Shown: one piece after another, positions 7,003 through 15,469 of the stretch
Layout: the number at the start of each line of letters is the position of its first letter
Position numbering within the stretch: the first letter of the stretch is position 1
NCBI GenBank assembly: GCA_028277965.1
Contig: JANQFF010000288.1
Span: forward strand, 1-32,029
DNA: 32,029 nucleotides
From: Pseudomonadales bacterium
GTDB lineage: Bacteria > Pseudomonadota > Gammaproteobacteria > Pseudomonadales > Azotimanducaceae
Reading direction: 5' to 3'
Program-made: the position numbers and the translations under genes
Notes under the pieces: model-generated
What the model was told of the DNA's origin: nothing
Seen by the model: only the letters and a program-made list of their open reading frames with translations
Databases searched by the model: none

Positions 7003-7029
7003 TTCTCTTATCGCTTCTCTTATCGCTTC
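7003..7029. repeat. Tandem 12-bp repeat before cysQ
   Basis: TTCTCTTATCGC occurs twice head to tail (7003-7014, 7015-7026) plus three further bases. It lies between the nudE stop and the cysQ Shine-Dalgarno. Confidence 0.6.
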
Positions 7030-7042
7030 AAGATGCTGTGGG

Positions 7043-7585
7043 TTACACCGATAACAGGCGCTCTTTGCACAAGCTTAACGCAGCTATGGCTCTGGCTTCG
7101 TTAAATTCATCACTAACGAGCAACTGATCAAGATCAGTCACCGGCCAGGTGACAACTTCAGGCGGTTCAGGCTCTCCGCCCTGTAGCTGATTTGGATACA
7201 GGTCTGTTGCAAACATCACGTTTATCGTGAAACCCATGTGTCCGGGCGCCAGACGCAGGTTTTTGACAAATTCCACGTTTCGCGCCCCGAACCCGGTTTC
7301 TTCCGACAGTTCCCTGGCTGCAGCATGGCCCAGAGACTCTCCTGGAAACGCCGTGCCTTTGGGTAGCGAAAGCTGGAAGTCGTGAAAACCAGCCGCATAT
7401 TCGCGAACGAGTATCAGGTCCCTCCCCGAATCGAGCGCAACAACAATCACCGCGGGTTCACCCGTCGGCGGCAAGCGTTCATACTGTCTCTGAATTCCGT
7501 TGCTGAATTCGAGCTCCACCGTTTCGATTCTGAACAACCGGGTGACGATTTCAGTTCTGACACTTTTGATATTGGGGAGTCTCAT
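7043..7585 (-). CDS. nudE: ADP-compound hydrolase, Nudix family
   Basis: The protein has 180 residues from the ATG at 7585, chosen because GGAGG lies six bases upstream; an upstream in-frame GTG/ATG extension to 7618 lacks such a site. The full Nudix box G-X5-E-X7-REL-S-EE-T-G is present around residues 77-98. The N-terminal LFRIETVELEFSNGIQRQYERL and the EPEPPEVVTWP and FNEARAIAAL segments closely resemble E. coli NudE, which hydrolyses ADP-ribose, NADH and diadenosine compounds. It diverges from yrfG with only 24 bases between start codons, the same neighbourhood as in E. coli but without igaA. Confidence 0.92.
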   Translation of the reverse strand: MRLPNIKSVRTEIVTRLFRIETVELEFSNGIQRQYERLPPTGEPAVIVVALDSGRDLILVREYAAGFHDFQLSLPKGTAFPGESLGHAAARELSEETGFGARNVEFVKNLRLAPGHMGFTINVMFATDLYPNQLQGGEPEPPEVVTWPVTDLDQLLVSDEFNEARAIAALSLCKERLLSV

Positions 7586-7609
7586 CGATCCCTCCGACGC
7601 GCAAGTTGT

Positions 7610-8299
7610 ATGAACCACACCGAAAGCGGTTCCCTTAATCTGACCAGGCTCGACTGGGGAAACATCCAGACGGTTCTTCTGGACATGGACGGGACATTGC
7701 TCGATTTAAACTACGATAACAAGGTATGGAACGAACTGGTCCCGACCGCCTTCGCCCAAAGACACGGGTTAGCCATAGACGATGCCAGAACAGACCTCCT
7801 GTCTCACATGAGGGAAATCCGCGGCACAATTGATTTCTACAGCTTCGACTACTGGATCGCCCATACAGGTATCGATCTGCAGGGTGTCCACAGACAGGCA
7901 ACCGATCTCATCGCCTTCCGGCGGGATGCGAGAGAGTTCCTTACCTGGCTGCAGGAACACGGTCACCGGTCGATCATCGCCACCAACGCTCATTGGGATT
8001 CCATAAAAATCAAAGATGAATTCAGCGGCGTTTGCTCCATGGTCGACAGCGTCGTGTCGAGCCATGACTACGGACACCCGAAAGAAGATCCGGGTTTCTG
8101 GGAAGCGATCAGCGATGACGGTCATCTGACCGACCGCAGTTCGACGCTGTTTATCGATGACAACGAAGATGTCCTGAGTGCCGCTGCCGAGGCCGGTATC
8201 GGGTATATACTGTGTGTGTCTACGCCGGACTCCAACCGTGCAGAGCGTTCGGGGCTCAAATTCCCGAGTTTCAGCGACTTTCAAAGTCTGTACCGGTGA
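7610..8299 (+). CDS. yrfG: HAD-family GMP/IMP nucleotidase
   Basis: The 229-residue HAD-superfamily phosphatase has motif I LLDMDGTLLD with the nucleophile D25 and acid D27, motif II in IIATNAH, and motif III/IV in HPKEDPGFW and LFIDDNEDVL. Size and order match E. coli YrfG (dephosphorylation of GMP and IMP). Its position just before hslR and hslO supports this. The start is ATG 7610; the open frame continues upstream but that part only mirrors nudE. With 24 bases to the divergent nudE start, its promoter must overlap nudE. It is followed by hslR after six bases. Confidence 0.88.
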   Translation: MNHTESGSLNLTRLDWGNIQTVLLDMDGTLLDLNYDNKVWNELVPTAFAQRHGLAIDDARTDLLSHMREIRGTIDFYSFDYWIAHTGIDLQGVHRQATDLIAFRRDAREFLTWLQEHGHRSIIATNAHWDSIKIKDEFSGVCSMVDSVVSSHDYGHPKEDPGFWEAISDDGHLTDRSSTLFIDDNEDVLSAAAEAGIGYILCVSTPDSNRAERSGLKFPSFSDFQSLYR

Positions 8300-8305
8300 C
8301 GTGAA

Positions 8306-8701
8306 GTGGAATCGGTAAGGATTGACCGGTGGCTCTGGGCAGCCCGTTTCTTCAAAACCAGGTCACTTGCCAAAGCGGCTATCGACGGCGGCAAGGTCCA
8401 CCTGAACGGTCAGCGGACCAAACCCGCGAAAGAGATCCAGATTGGCCATGAACTGAAAATCCGGCGCGGAGATATCGAGCAGGTCATTATCATCGAACAA
8501 CTCAGTGACAAGCGGGGACCGGCATCCATTGCGCAGACGCTGTACCGCGAAACTGAAGACAGTATTGAGACAAGGGAAAGCCTGCGCGCCCACAACCGCA
8601 TGTTGCGCGCGGGCCTGACGATTCCCAGGGAAAAACCCGACAAGAAAGCGCGTCGCGAACTGCGTCGTTTGAAAGCCATGGACGACGAGCGGCATGAATG
8701 A
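8306..8701 (+). CDS. hslR: Heat-shock protein 15, S4-domain RNA-binding protein
   Basis: The 131-residue protein starts at GTG 8306. Its N-terminal S4 domain reads VRIDRWLWAARFFKTRSLAKAAIDGGKVHLNGQ in pieces across residues 4-36. The C-terminal half is basic (KPDKKARRELRRLK), as expected for Hsp15. Hsp15 binds free 50S subunits that carry nascent chains and recycles them after heat shock. It sits between yrfG and hslO as in enterobacteria; the stop codon lies within the first codons of hslO (8-base overlap), indicating translational coupling. Confidence 0.93.
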   Translation: MESVRIDRWLWAARFFKTRSLAKAAIDGGKVHLNGQRTKPAKEIQIGHELKIRRGDIEQVIIIEQLSDKRGPASIAQTLYRETEDSIETRESLRAHNRMLRAGLTIPREKPDKKARRELRRLKAMDDERHE

Positions 8702-9611
8702 CTGTTTACACCGATTCTCGTTCCGCGACTTCCCCGTACGCGGGCAGTGGGTACGCCTGAACTCCGCCCTTGCTGCCGCCACTGCTACACATACGTACCC
8801 GGAACCCGTACAGACACTCCTCGCGGAGATGCTTGCAGCCGTCTCCATGTTCGCTGACAACCTGAAATTCGACGGGGCCGTTGCTTTGCAATCAAAGCGG
8901 GGAACCGCAGATGCTCCACTCATACGTTCCCTCGCCGAATGTCGGGACCAGCGCTACCTTCGTGCCATAGCTCATCTCGATGAGGAGAACGACATCCCCA
9001 GCTCGTCCTCCATGACCAGCTGGTTTGGAGGTAAGGCGCAACTGGCGCTGAGCCTCATCCCAACAGACCGACGGCGCGATCTGTATCAGGGTATGGTCCC
9101 GTTGGATAATCCCGAGCTGAGCGACAACCTGAGTACCTATTTTGCTGTCTCTGAACAGCTGCCGACACGACTCTTTTTTGCCCATGACCCCACCCAACCC
9201 GCCGTTACAGGGCTCCTGCTGCAGCGTCTGCCGAGCCCCGACCTCGCAACCGAGATATCCATCGCCGAACACGACGACGCCTGGCACACGGTTCTGACCC
9301 TGGCTGACACGGTGACAGAGCAGGAGCTGAACGACCTCCCTGTCGAAACCATCCTGGGGCGCCTCTTTGCCGAATTCACCTGCCATCTGCACCCGGCGCG
9401 TCACTTAAGCTACCGGTGCACATGCACACGGGAAAAAACCGATCAGACCCTGCGCATCCTCGGACGGGATGAACTTGAAGATCTGCTTGCGGAACGGGGC
9501 GCGATTCAGATCGACTGCGAATTCTGCGGCGCACGGTACGAATACGATCCGATTGACGTGGCAGCATTACTCGCTGACGGCCTCTCCAGCGGCGATCACC
9601 AGCTTCACTGA
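8694..9611 (+). CDS. hslO: Redox-regulated chaperone Hsp33
   Basis: The 305-residue cytosolic holdase is activated by oxidation. The zinc-binding cysteines are all present at the C-terminal switch domain: C242-T-C244 and C275-E-F-C278, the canonical CxC-X(about 30)-CxxC. The N-terminal core has the expected FSFRDFPVRGQWVRL opening. Length is close to E. coli Hsp33 (about 292). Start ATG 8694 overlaps the end of hslR. Together hslR and hslO form a stress-protein pair. Confidence 0.95.
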   Translation: MNDCLHRFSFRDFPVRGQWVRLNSALAAATATHTYPEPVQTLLAEMLAAVSMFADNLKFDGAVALQSKRGTADAPLIRSLAECRDQRYLRAIAHLDEENDIPSSSSMTSWFGGKAQLALSLIPTDRRRDLYQGMVPLDNPELSDNLSTYFAVSEQLPTRLFFAHDPTQPAVTGLLLQRLPSPDLATEISIAEHDDAWHTVLTLADTVTEQELNDLPVETILGRLFAEFTCHLHPARHLSYRCTCTREKTDQTLRILGRDELEDLLAERGAIQIDCEFCGARYEYDPIDVAALLADGLSSGDHQLH

Positions 9612-9663
9612 GGCACAGGCTGCGTGCCCGACACGCCCGTTTAACACATTCGACACAAAGCCT

Positions 9664-9692
9664 TACATCGCCGGAATGAGGTCTGGCATAAT
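9664..9692 (+). promoter_or_regulatory. Weak candidate promoter for pckA
   Basis: A CATAAT hexamer (9687-9692) has only a poor -35 (TACATC, 9664-9669) 17 bases upstream. It lies 32 bases before the pckA start in the 113-base gap after hslO. Confidence 0.25.
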
Positions 9693-9724
9693 CGCGCGAA
9701 ACCCCGGGAGCGCACGGAACTTAC

Positions 9725-11284
9725 ATGGCTGTTGATATTGATTCCACCATCAGGAAGGACAATTACACTAACCTGACCACCGCAATTCTTGCTGAACAGG
9801 CTGTTGTCCGGGGTGAAGGACAATTTGCGAGCAATGGTGCAATTGTTGTCGAGACCGGCCACCGAACCGGCCGCTCACCGAAAGACCGCTTCATCGTCGA
9901 CGAACCTTCTACCTCGGAAGCCATCGACTGGGGTGCCATTAATCAGCCGATCGCTCCGGATGTGTTCGACGCATTGTGGGACCGTGTGCAGGTACACCTC
10001 GGCGAACGCGAAACCTACACATCGACGTTGCATGTCGGCGCAGACCCGGAACACTACCTGCCCATAGAAGTATGCACAGAGTATGCGTGGCATGCGCTTT
10101 TCGGCAGAGCACTGTTCATTGTTCCCGACTACTACAATCCTCACAACAAGGAAGTCTGGCAGATCGTCAACGCGCCTACTTTCCAGTGCGACCCCGATCG
10201 AGACGGAACGAACAGTGACGGTACGGTCATGATCAATTTTGCCCAGCGACGTGTGCTCATTGCCGGTATGCGTTATGCGGGCGAAATGAAAAAATCGATG
10301 TTTTCGGTCCTCAATTTCCTGTTGCCGGAAAAAGACGTTCTTCCCATGCACTGCTCTGCAAATATGGGTGACAGCGGCGATGTAACCTTATTCTTCGGGC
10401 TTTCCGGCACCGGCAAAACGACACTATCCGCCGACCCGACCCGGCTCCTGATCGGTGACGACGAACACGGCTGGGGAAAAGGTACGGTGTTCAACTTCGA
10501 AGGTGGTTGTTATGCCAAGTGCATCGATCTCACGCGGGAGAACGAACCTGTTATCTATGACGCCATCCGGTTTGGCGCAATTGTCGAAAACGTCGTCATC
10601 GATGAGATGTCCAGGGACCCTGACTATTCCGATTCGACGCTCACCGAAAACACACGTGCCTGTTATCCGCGCTCGAACATCGCTGAATCTGTACCTGAAA
10701 ACCGGGGCGGCGAACCCAACAACATCATCTTCCTGACATGTGATGTCAGCGGAGTGTTGCCGCCGGTTTCTGTGCTCTCCAAGGAAGCGGCTGCATACCA
10801 CTTCCTGTCCGGTTACACCGCTGCGGTTGGATCCACGGAAATTGGTTCAACTGAAGCCTACTCCGCGACATTTTCAACCTGCTTCGGCGCACCCTTCTTT
10901 CCGCGCCCTGCAGGTGTCTACGCGGACCTCCTGATCAAGCGCATCGAGGAATTCGGTTCACAGGTTTATCTCGTCAACACGGGATGGACCGGCGGCGGAT
11001 ACGGTGTCGGCGAACGGTTCAAGATACCCGTGACCAGGGCAATCATCTCAGCCATCCAGAACGGCGGTCTGAACGATGCTCAACTCGAACACCTGGACGG
11101 ATTCAACCTGGCCGTGCCTGTTGACATTCCCGGGGTCGACTCTGCCCTCCTGAATCCACGCAAGGCCTGGAGCGACCCTGAGGCATACGACGTAGCTGCA
11201 GCGGCACTGGTTGCCAAATTCGTAGAGAACTTCAAGAAGTTTGACGTTGATCCTGCCATCGTCGCGGCTGGCCCAAGCGTTTAG
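9725..11284 (+). CDS. pckA: Phosphoenolpyruvate carboxykinase (ATP)
   Basis: The 519-residue enzyme converts oxaloacetate plus ATP to phosphoenolpyruvate, CO2 and ADP, the first committed step of gluconeogenesis. The kinase-1a P-loop GLSGTGKT is at residues 225-232 and the kinase-2 metal-binding LIGDD at 242-246. The substrate-binding TGRSPKDRF (48-56) and [10 protein letters not shown] are also present. It is slightly shorter than E. coli PckA (540). ACGGA lies seven bases before the ATG. Its position after hslO mirrors E. coli, where yhgE intervenes. A REPIN-like repeat begins 13 bases after the stop. Confidence 0.97.
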   Translation: MAVDIDSTIRKDNYTNLTTAILAEQAVVRGEGQFASNGAIVVETGHRTGRSPKDRFIVDEPSTSEAIDWGAINQPIAPDVFDALWDRVQVHLGERETYTSTLHVGADPEHYLPIEVCTEYAWHALFGRALFIVPDYYNPHNKEVWQIVNAPTFQCDPDRDGTNSDGTVMINFAQRRVLIAGMRYAGEMKKSMFSVLNFLLPEKDVLPMHCSANMGDSGDVTLFFGLSGTGKTTLSADPTRLLIGDDEHGWGKGTVFNFEGGCYAKCIDLTRENEPVIYDAIRFGAIVENVVIDEMSRDPDYSDSTLTENTRACYPRSNIAESVPENRGGEPNNIIFLTCDVSGVLPPVSVLSKEAAAYHFLSGYTAAVGSTEIGSTEAYSATFSTCFGAPFFPRPAGVYADLLIKRIEEFGSQVYLVNTGWTGGGYGVGERFKIPVTRAIISAIQNGGLNDAQLEHLDGFNLAVPVDIPGVDSALLNPRKAWSDPEAYDVAAAALVAKFVENFKKFDVDPAIVAAGPSV

Positions 11285-11296
11285 CGAACTTGTCAG

Positions 11297-11362
11297 ATCG
11301 CGGCTGAAGCCGCTCCTACAGAGCAATTTGTCTACCTCTGCAGGAGCGGCTTCAGCCGCGAT
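11297..11362. repeat. REPIN-like inverted repeat after pckA
   Basis: Two 25-bp arms (11297-11321 and 11338-11362) are inverted copies that differ at a single base and are separated by 16 bases. Each arm is itself able to fold through GCGGCT-GA-AGCCGC and carries a GGAGCGGCTTCAGCCGCGAT core. That core is the form of REP elements widespread in Pseudomonas-like genomes (REP pairs of this layout are called REPINs). It could also act as an mRNA 3'-end stem. Confidence 0.75.
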
Positions 11363-11395
11363 TCTCTTCCCTTCGGTTGACCTGCACCGCAGGAA

Positions 11396-11412
11396 GCCGC
11401 TAATTTAGCGGC
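11396..11412. terminator. Short GC-rich palindrome before gshA
   Basis: GCCGCTAA-T-TTAGCGGC is an interrupted palindrome of 8-bp arms, with its stem reading GCCGCTA/TAGCGGC. Its sequence echoes the REP arms (GCCGCT, TAGCGGC), so it may be a degenerate REP half. No U-tract follows. Confidence 0.35.
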
Positions 11413-11438
11413 CCTTCTCAGGCAAGGTAGCGTCACTA

Positions 11439-12983
11439 GTGCCTATCGATCCCACCCGTCTGGCAGTGCTGTCCGACCCGAACTCGGGTGCCAGATTGCA
11501 GCGCGGGATCGAAAAAGAAAGCCTGCGTGTTGAGCCCGACGGCTCACTTTCGCCAGCCGCTCATCCACCAGGCCTGGGCTCACCGCTCACCCACCCGTAC
11601 GTCACAACGGATTTCAGCGAAGCGCAGCTCGAGCTGATTACAGGCGTCCACCCAACACCCGAAGCCTGTCTCAATGAGCTGCGCGACATTCACAGATTTG
11701 TCTACGCAAACATTGGCGATGAGCTGCTCTGGCCAAGCAGCATGCCTTGTCTCGTCGGCGAAGACGACGATATACCTGTCGGCCAATACGGCTCGTCCAA
11801 TATCGGCCAGGCCAAAACGGTGTATCGTCTGGGGCTCGGACTCCGGTATGGCCGTCTCATGCAGACCATCTCCGGCATCCACTACAACTTCTCGCTGCCG
11901 GACGAGCTCTGGACTGCGCTTGGTGTCGACAATCAGGACACCATCACTGAACGCTACTTTGGCCTGATCAGAAACTTCCGTCGCTGGTCGTGGCTTCTGA
12001 TCTACCTCTTCGGCGCTTCCCCTGCCGTTTGCCGCTCGTTCACCCGCAACCTTGAACACAACCTCCAGCCTTTCGACGAAGGCTCACAGCACCTGCCCCA
12101 TGCGACGTGTCTCAGAATGGGACCACTCGGATATCAGTCGAGTGCGCAAAGCAGCCTGCAGATCTCTTACAACTCGCTCGATGAATATGCTTCTTCGATG
12201 GAAGCAGCCCTCACTACTCCATATCCCGACTACGCCAGACACGGTGTGCAGAGGGACGGTGAGTACCATCAGCTCAATACCGCAATTCTGCAGATTGAAA
12301 ACGAGTTCTACGGAACCATACGACCGAAACAACCGGTCAACCAGGGAGAGCGCCCGGTCAACGCGCTCAGAGCCCGGGGTGTCGAATACGTCGAAGTTCG
12401 CTGCCTCGACCTGAACCCGTTTCTGCCCGCGGGTATCGATACGAGCCAGATCCGATTCATCGATACATTCCTGCTTCTGTGTCTGCTGGCAGAGAGCCCG
12501 CCGGACAATCCGCAAGAGATGGAACGTATGGCCGGGAACCAGCTTGCCGTCGTTGAGCGTGGTCGAGAACCGGGTCTCGAACTCGACCAGGGAAACGGGT
12601 CCTCATCACTTACCCCTCTAACCTCCTGGGCCGGTAACCTGCTGAACGATTGTGCCGACATTGCGCTCCAACTCGACGAGGCGAACGGTACAAGTGATTA
12701 CAGTCAAGCGCTTGAAGAGCAACGCTCGAAGGTTGCAGACCCGGACCAGACCCCTTCCGCTAAAGTACTGGCCGCTATGCGCGACCAGTCGGTACCCTTC
12801 TTCCGGTTCACCATGCAACAGGCGCTGTCTCACGCACAGCACTTTCTGGACCAGCCTTTAACGGCGGAAGAGCAAACTCATTTCGAAAATCTCGTAGATG
12901 AGTCTTTCAGATCCCAACAAGCCATTGAAGCAGCTGACACCAGGACTTTTGGCGAGTTTCTGGAAGAGTACATCTCACTCTGA
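11439..12983 (+). CDS. gshA: Glutamate-cysteine ligase (gamma-glutamylcysteine synthetase)
   Basis: The 514-residue enzyme catalyses the first, rate-limiting step of glutathione synthesis. The N-terminal RGIEKESLRVEPDGSLS is the hallmark of the proteobacterial class 1 enzyme. SGIHYNFSLPDELW and VEVRCLDLNPFLPAGID are further conserved blocks. Length is close to E. coli GshA (518). The start is GTG 11439; no better start is seen and the Shine-Dalgarno (AAGG, 11424-11427) is somewhat distant. acpH follows after 12 bases. Confidence 0.95.
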   Translation: MPIDPTRLAVLSDPNSGARLQRGIEKESLRVEPDGSLSPAAHPPGLGSPLTHPYVTTDFSEAQLELITGVHPTPEACLNELRDIHRFVYANIGDELLWPSSMPCLVGEDDDIPVGQYGSSNIGQAKTVYRLGLGLRYGRLMQTISGIHYNFSLPDELWTALGVDNQDTITERYFGLIRNFRRWSWLLIYLFGASPAVCRSFTRNLEHNLQPFDEGSQHLPHATCLRMGPLGYQSSAQSSLQISYNSLDEYASSMEAALTTPYPDYARHGVQRDGEYHQLNTAILQIENEFYGTIRPKQPVNQGERPVNALRARGVEYVEVRCLDLNPFLPAGIDTSQIRFIDTFLLLCLLAESPPDNPQEMERMAGNQLAVVERGREPGLELDQGNGSSSLTPLTSWAGNLLNDCADIALQLDEANGTSDYSQALEEQRSKVADPDQTPSAKVLAAMRDQSVPFFRFTMQQALSHAQHFLDQPLTAEEQTHFENLVDESFRSQQAIEAADTRTFGEFLEEYISL

Positions 12984-12995
12984 TCGGGGTTCTGC

Positions 12996-13619
12996 GTGAA
13001 TTTCCTCGCCCACTGTGCTCTTGCTTACGACGCTGCCGCAGCATGGGCGTGTGATACGGACGAGCAGCAGGGATTACTTGCCGGTGCGGTGATCGGCGAT
13101 TTCATCAAGGGCACCATAGCGACAGACTGGCCAGCGCCATTGATCGGCGGTACCCGCCTGCATCGAAAGATCGACGCCTGGTCGAATACCAACCCCAACG
13201 TCAAAGCACTCTCCGCCCGCTACCCGGAGGAGTTGCGGCGTTACGCGCCCATCTTTGTCGATCTCATTGCCGACTATCACCTGGCGAACCGCTGGGCTGA
13301 GCACTATCCGATTACGCTGGGCGATTTCACTCCGGACTGTTACGCCGCAATAGGGGAATACGAAGCATTTCTCCCGGCAAATGGCAAACGCTTCTTCTCG
13401 TACATGGCGGGCGAGGACCTGCTCAATTCTTACGATGACCTCGAGTCCATCGAAAGGGGGTTGCACTCCGTCATGCGACGCCTCAGAAAACTCGACCTGT
13501 ATGAACCGGCTGTCGAGCACACCCGCCGCACAATCCACGAAAGTGAAGCGGAAATACTCGCACTGCTTTCAGACTTGAGGGATGGTCTCAACGTCTGGAA
13601 CGCGTTCAGAGGCTCTTGA
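12996..13619 (+). CDS. acpH: Acyl carrier protein phosphodiesterase
   Basis: The 207-residue HD-like metal-dependent hydrolase removes the 4'-phosphopantetheine group from holo-ACP. Recognised from the opening MNFLAHCALAYD, the AGAVIGDFIKG block with conserved Asp, the LHRKIDAWSN segment, and the VDLIADYHLANRW histidine motif. All are in the order and at the size of E. coli AcpH (193). The start is GTG 12996, 12 bases after gshA, so the two are probably in one operon. Confidence 0.88.
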   Translation: MNFLAHCALAYDAAAAWACDTDEQQGLLAGAVIGDFIKGTIATDWPAPLIGGTRLHRKIDAWSNTNPNVKALSARYPEELRRYAPIFVDLIADYHLANRWAEHYPITLGDFTPDCYAAIGEYEAFLPANGKRFFSYMAGEDLLNSYDDLESIERGLHSVMRRLRKLDLYEPAVEHTRRTIHESEAEILALLSDLRDGLNVWNAFRGS

Positions 13620-13643
13620 CCCGGACCACCACCGGATTAACCT
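13616..13643 (+). promoter_or_regulatory. Candidate sigma-70 promoter for the quinone oxidoreductase
   Basis: TTGACC (13616-13621, overlapping the acpH stop) and TAACCT (13638-13643) are 16 bases apart, 29 bases before the TTG start. Confidence 0.35.
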
Positions 13644-13672
13644 ATGCGGCTTTCTCAACCTGAGGTCTGCTG

Positions 13673-14650
13673 TTGAAAGCTGTTGTTTGTAATTCGTTTG
13701 GTCCCGTCGACCAGCTCACGATGGAGGATGTCGACGCGCCGGAGCTGATATCCGGTCACGTCATCGTCGATGTCCAGGCCAGCGCTCTGAACTTTCCTGA
13801 CGTTCTGACAGTTCAGGGTAAATACCAGTCTCTGCCGGATTTTCCGTTTACACCCGGCGGGGAGTTTTCAGGCGTCGTGCGCGCCGTTGCCGACGATGTG
13901 AGCGGCTGGCAGGTGGGTGATGAGGTGTTCGGCGGTATCAGCCACGGCTGCTTCGCCCAGCAGATATCTGTACCCGCCGCGCGTCTTCGTGCCAAACCCG
14001 CTGCTTTGAGTTTCGCCCAGGCCGCTGGCATGACGACCACCTATGGTACGTCATACTACGCACTCAAGCAGCGAGCCAGCCTGCAGCCAGGTGAGAATCT
14101 GCTTGTGCTTGGCGCGGCCGGCGGTGTTGGCATAGCGGCAGTCGAGCTTGGCAAAGCCATGGGTGCCCGCGTGATCGCAGCGGCGAGCTCAGATGAGAAA
14201 CTTGCTGCATGCAAACAGGCCGGGGCTGATGAGCTGATCAACTACAGCGACGGAGAACTCAAGGAGAAGGTCAAAGCCCTGACCGAAGGAAAAGGGGCCG
14301 ATGTGATCTACGACCCGGTCGGGGGCGACTTCTTCGATCAGTGCATGCGATGCATCAATTGGTACGGTCGGGTTCTGGTCATTGGTTTCGTTGGCGGCGA
14401 CATTCCCAGGGTACCCACCAATCTCATTCTGTTGAAAAGCTGCCAGGTGGTTGGTGTCTTCTACGGCGCTTTTGCAGCACGCTTTCCGGATCAAAACGAA
14501 GCGAACTTCAGCGAAATCATGGATATGTGCACCACGGGACAATTAAACCCCCTTGTTGGCAGAGAATTCGCTTTTAAGGAGTATGCAGCGGCGCTCAATT
14601 GCCTCGATCACCGTGAGGCAGTCGGTAAAGTTGTGCTGAACATCTCATGA
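13673..14650 (+). CDS. NADPH:quinone oxidoreductase-like, zinc-independent medium-chain dehydrogenase
   Basis: The 325-residue medium-chain dehydrogenase/reductase starts at TTG 13673; GAGG lies seven to ten bases upstream and no other start fits. An N-terminal GroES-like domain (residues 1-120) lacks the zinc-ligand cysteines. A Rossmann domain carries LVLGAAGGVGIAAVELGKAMG and ending INYSDGELKEKV. This is the zeta-crystallin/QorA pattern using NADPH. Substrate unknown (quinone or enoyl compounds). Its stop overlaps the dsbB start by four bases. Confidence 0.82.
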   Translation: MKAVVCNSFGPVDQLTMEDVDAPELISGHVIVDVQASALNFPDVLTVQGKYQSLPDFPFTPGGEFSGVVRAVADDVSGWQVGDEVFGGISHGCFAQQISVPAARLRAKPAALSFAQAAGMTTTYGTSYYALKQRASLQPGENLLVLGAAGGVGIAAVELGKAMGARVIAAASSDEKLAACKQAGADELINYSDGELKEKVKALTEGKGADVIYDPVGGDFFDQCMRCINWYGRVLVIGFVGGDIPRVPTNLILLKSCQVVGVFYGAFAARFPDQNEANFSEIMDMCTTGQLNPLVGREFAFKEYAAALNCLDHREAVGKVVLNIS

Positions 14651-15159
14651 AAAACATTCTGAATCTCGGTTTCCCGCAGGGAATGGCCCACCAGTGGGCA
14701 GTGCTCGGGTGTCTGGTGGCCGGGGCTCTCCTGGTTGGAGCACTTTTCATGGAGTTCGTCCTGGGCCTCGCCCCATGCCCACTCTGCATGATGCAACGGC
14801 TTTGGGTACTGATCTGTGGTCTCGTTTTCTACGCAGCACTGATCCACAACCCCAAAATCGGGATCTATCCGGTCCTGAGCGGTCTTGCGGCCATCGTTGG
14901 AGGTGGCTTTTCCATACGCCAGCTCTGGCTGCAGAGCCTGCCTGCAGACCAGGTACCCGCCTGTGGTCCGGACATAGAATACATGCTGGACGCATTTCCC
15001 CTGTCCGACGTCCTCATCGCCATGACATCCGGTACCGGGGATTGTGCTGAGGTCGCCTGGTCACTCCTTGGAATCTCGATCCCCGGATGGACGCTGCTGG
15101 GGTTTGCGGCACTGCTGGTTGCATCGATCAACCAGTTTACGTTGGCCGGCAAAGCCTGA
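14647..15159 (+). CDS. dsbB: Disulfide bond formation protein B
   Basis: The 170-residue inner membrane protein passes electrons from DsbA to quinones. It has four hydrophobic segments. The first periplasmic cysteine pair is C44-P-L-C47 in LAPCPLCMMQR. The second periplasmic loop has C106 (VPACGPD) and C133 (GTGDCAEV), matching the C104/C130 pair of E. coli DsbB. ATGA overlap with the preceding oxidoreductase gene suggests coupled translation. The neighbour is cytosolic, so a shared function with DsbB is not implied, although both use quinones. Confidence 0.92.
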   Translation: MKNILNLGFPQGMAHQWAVLGCLVAGALLVGALFMEFVLGLAPCPLCMMQRLWVLICGLVFYAALIHNPKIGIYPVLSGLAAIVGGGFSIRQLWLQSLPADQVPACGPDIEYMLDAFPLSDVLIAMTSGTGDCAEVAWSLLGISIPGWTLLGFAALLVASINQFTLAGKA

Positions 15160-15469
15160 TTTCTTTGAGAAAAGTGTTCACAAAGTGCGCGTAAGTGGGT
15201 AGTGCAATTGGAAAAATGCGTGTGTATAGTTCTCCACAGGTTAGTCACAGTCGGCGTTAAGATCGGCGTAAAAGAAAGACAAAAAGAAGAAGAGGCCGGG
15301 CGTAAGAAACCGGCAGAAATCAGAGACTGACCCAGCCGTACCGGCTTAAATGGTAAGAAGGGGGAAGGCAGCGCTTCAGATACCGCTGACTTCTTGACAC
15401 AGATCCACTTTGCATACCGTAAGGCAGGGCGAAGTGCGTCTTTGACTGTAGAGGACAGGTGGGACGACT
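15160..15469. other. 310-base spacer between dsbB and parA-like gene
   Basis: No gene is convincing here. It contains an imperfect 12-bp tandem pair (TCGGCGTTAAGA 15251-15262, TCGGCGTAAAAG 15263-15274) and a purine-rich tract (15271-15295). There is also a 5-bp hairpin (GCCGG 15295-15299, CCGGC 15310-15314) and a TTGACA hexamer at 15394-15399 without a good -10 partner. Confidence 0.5.
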
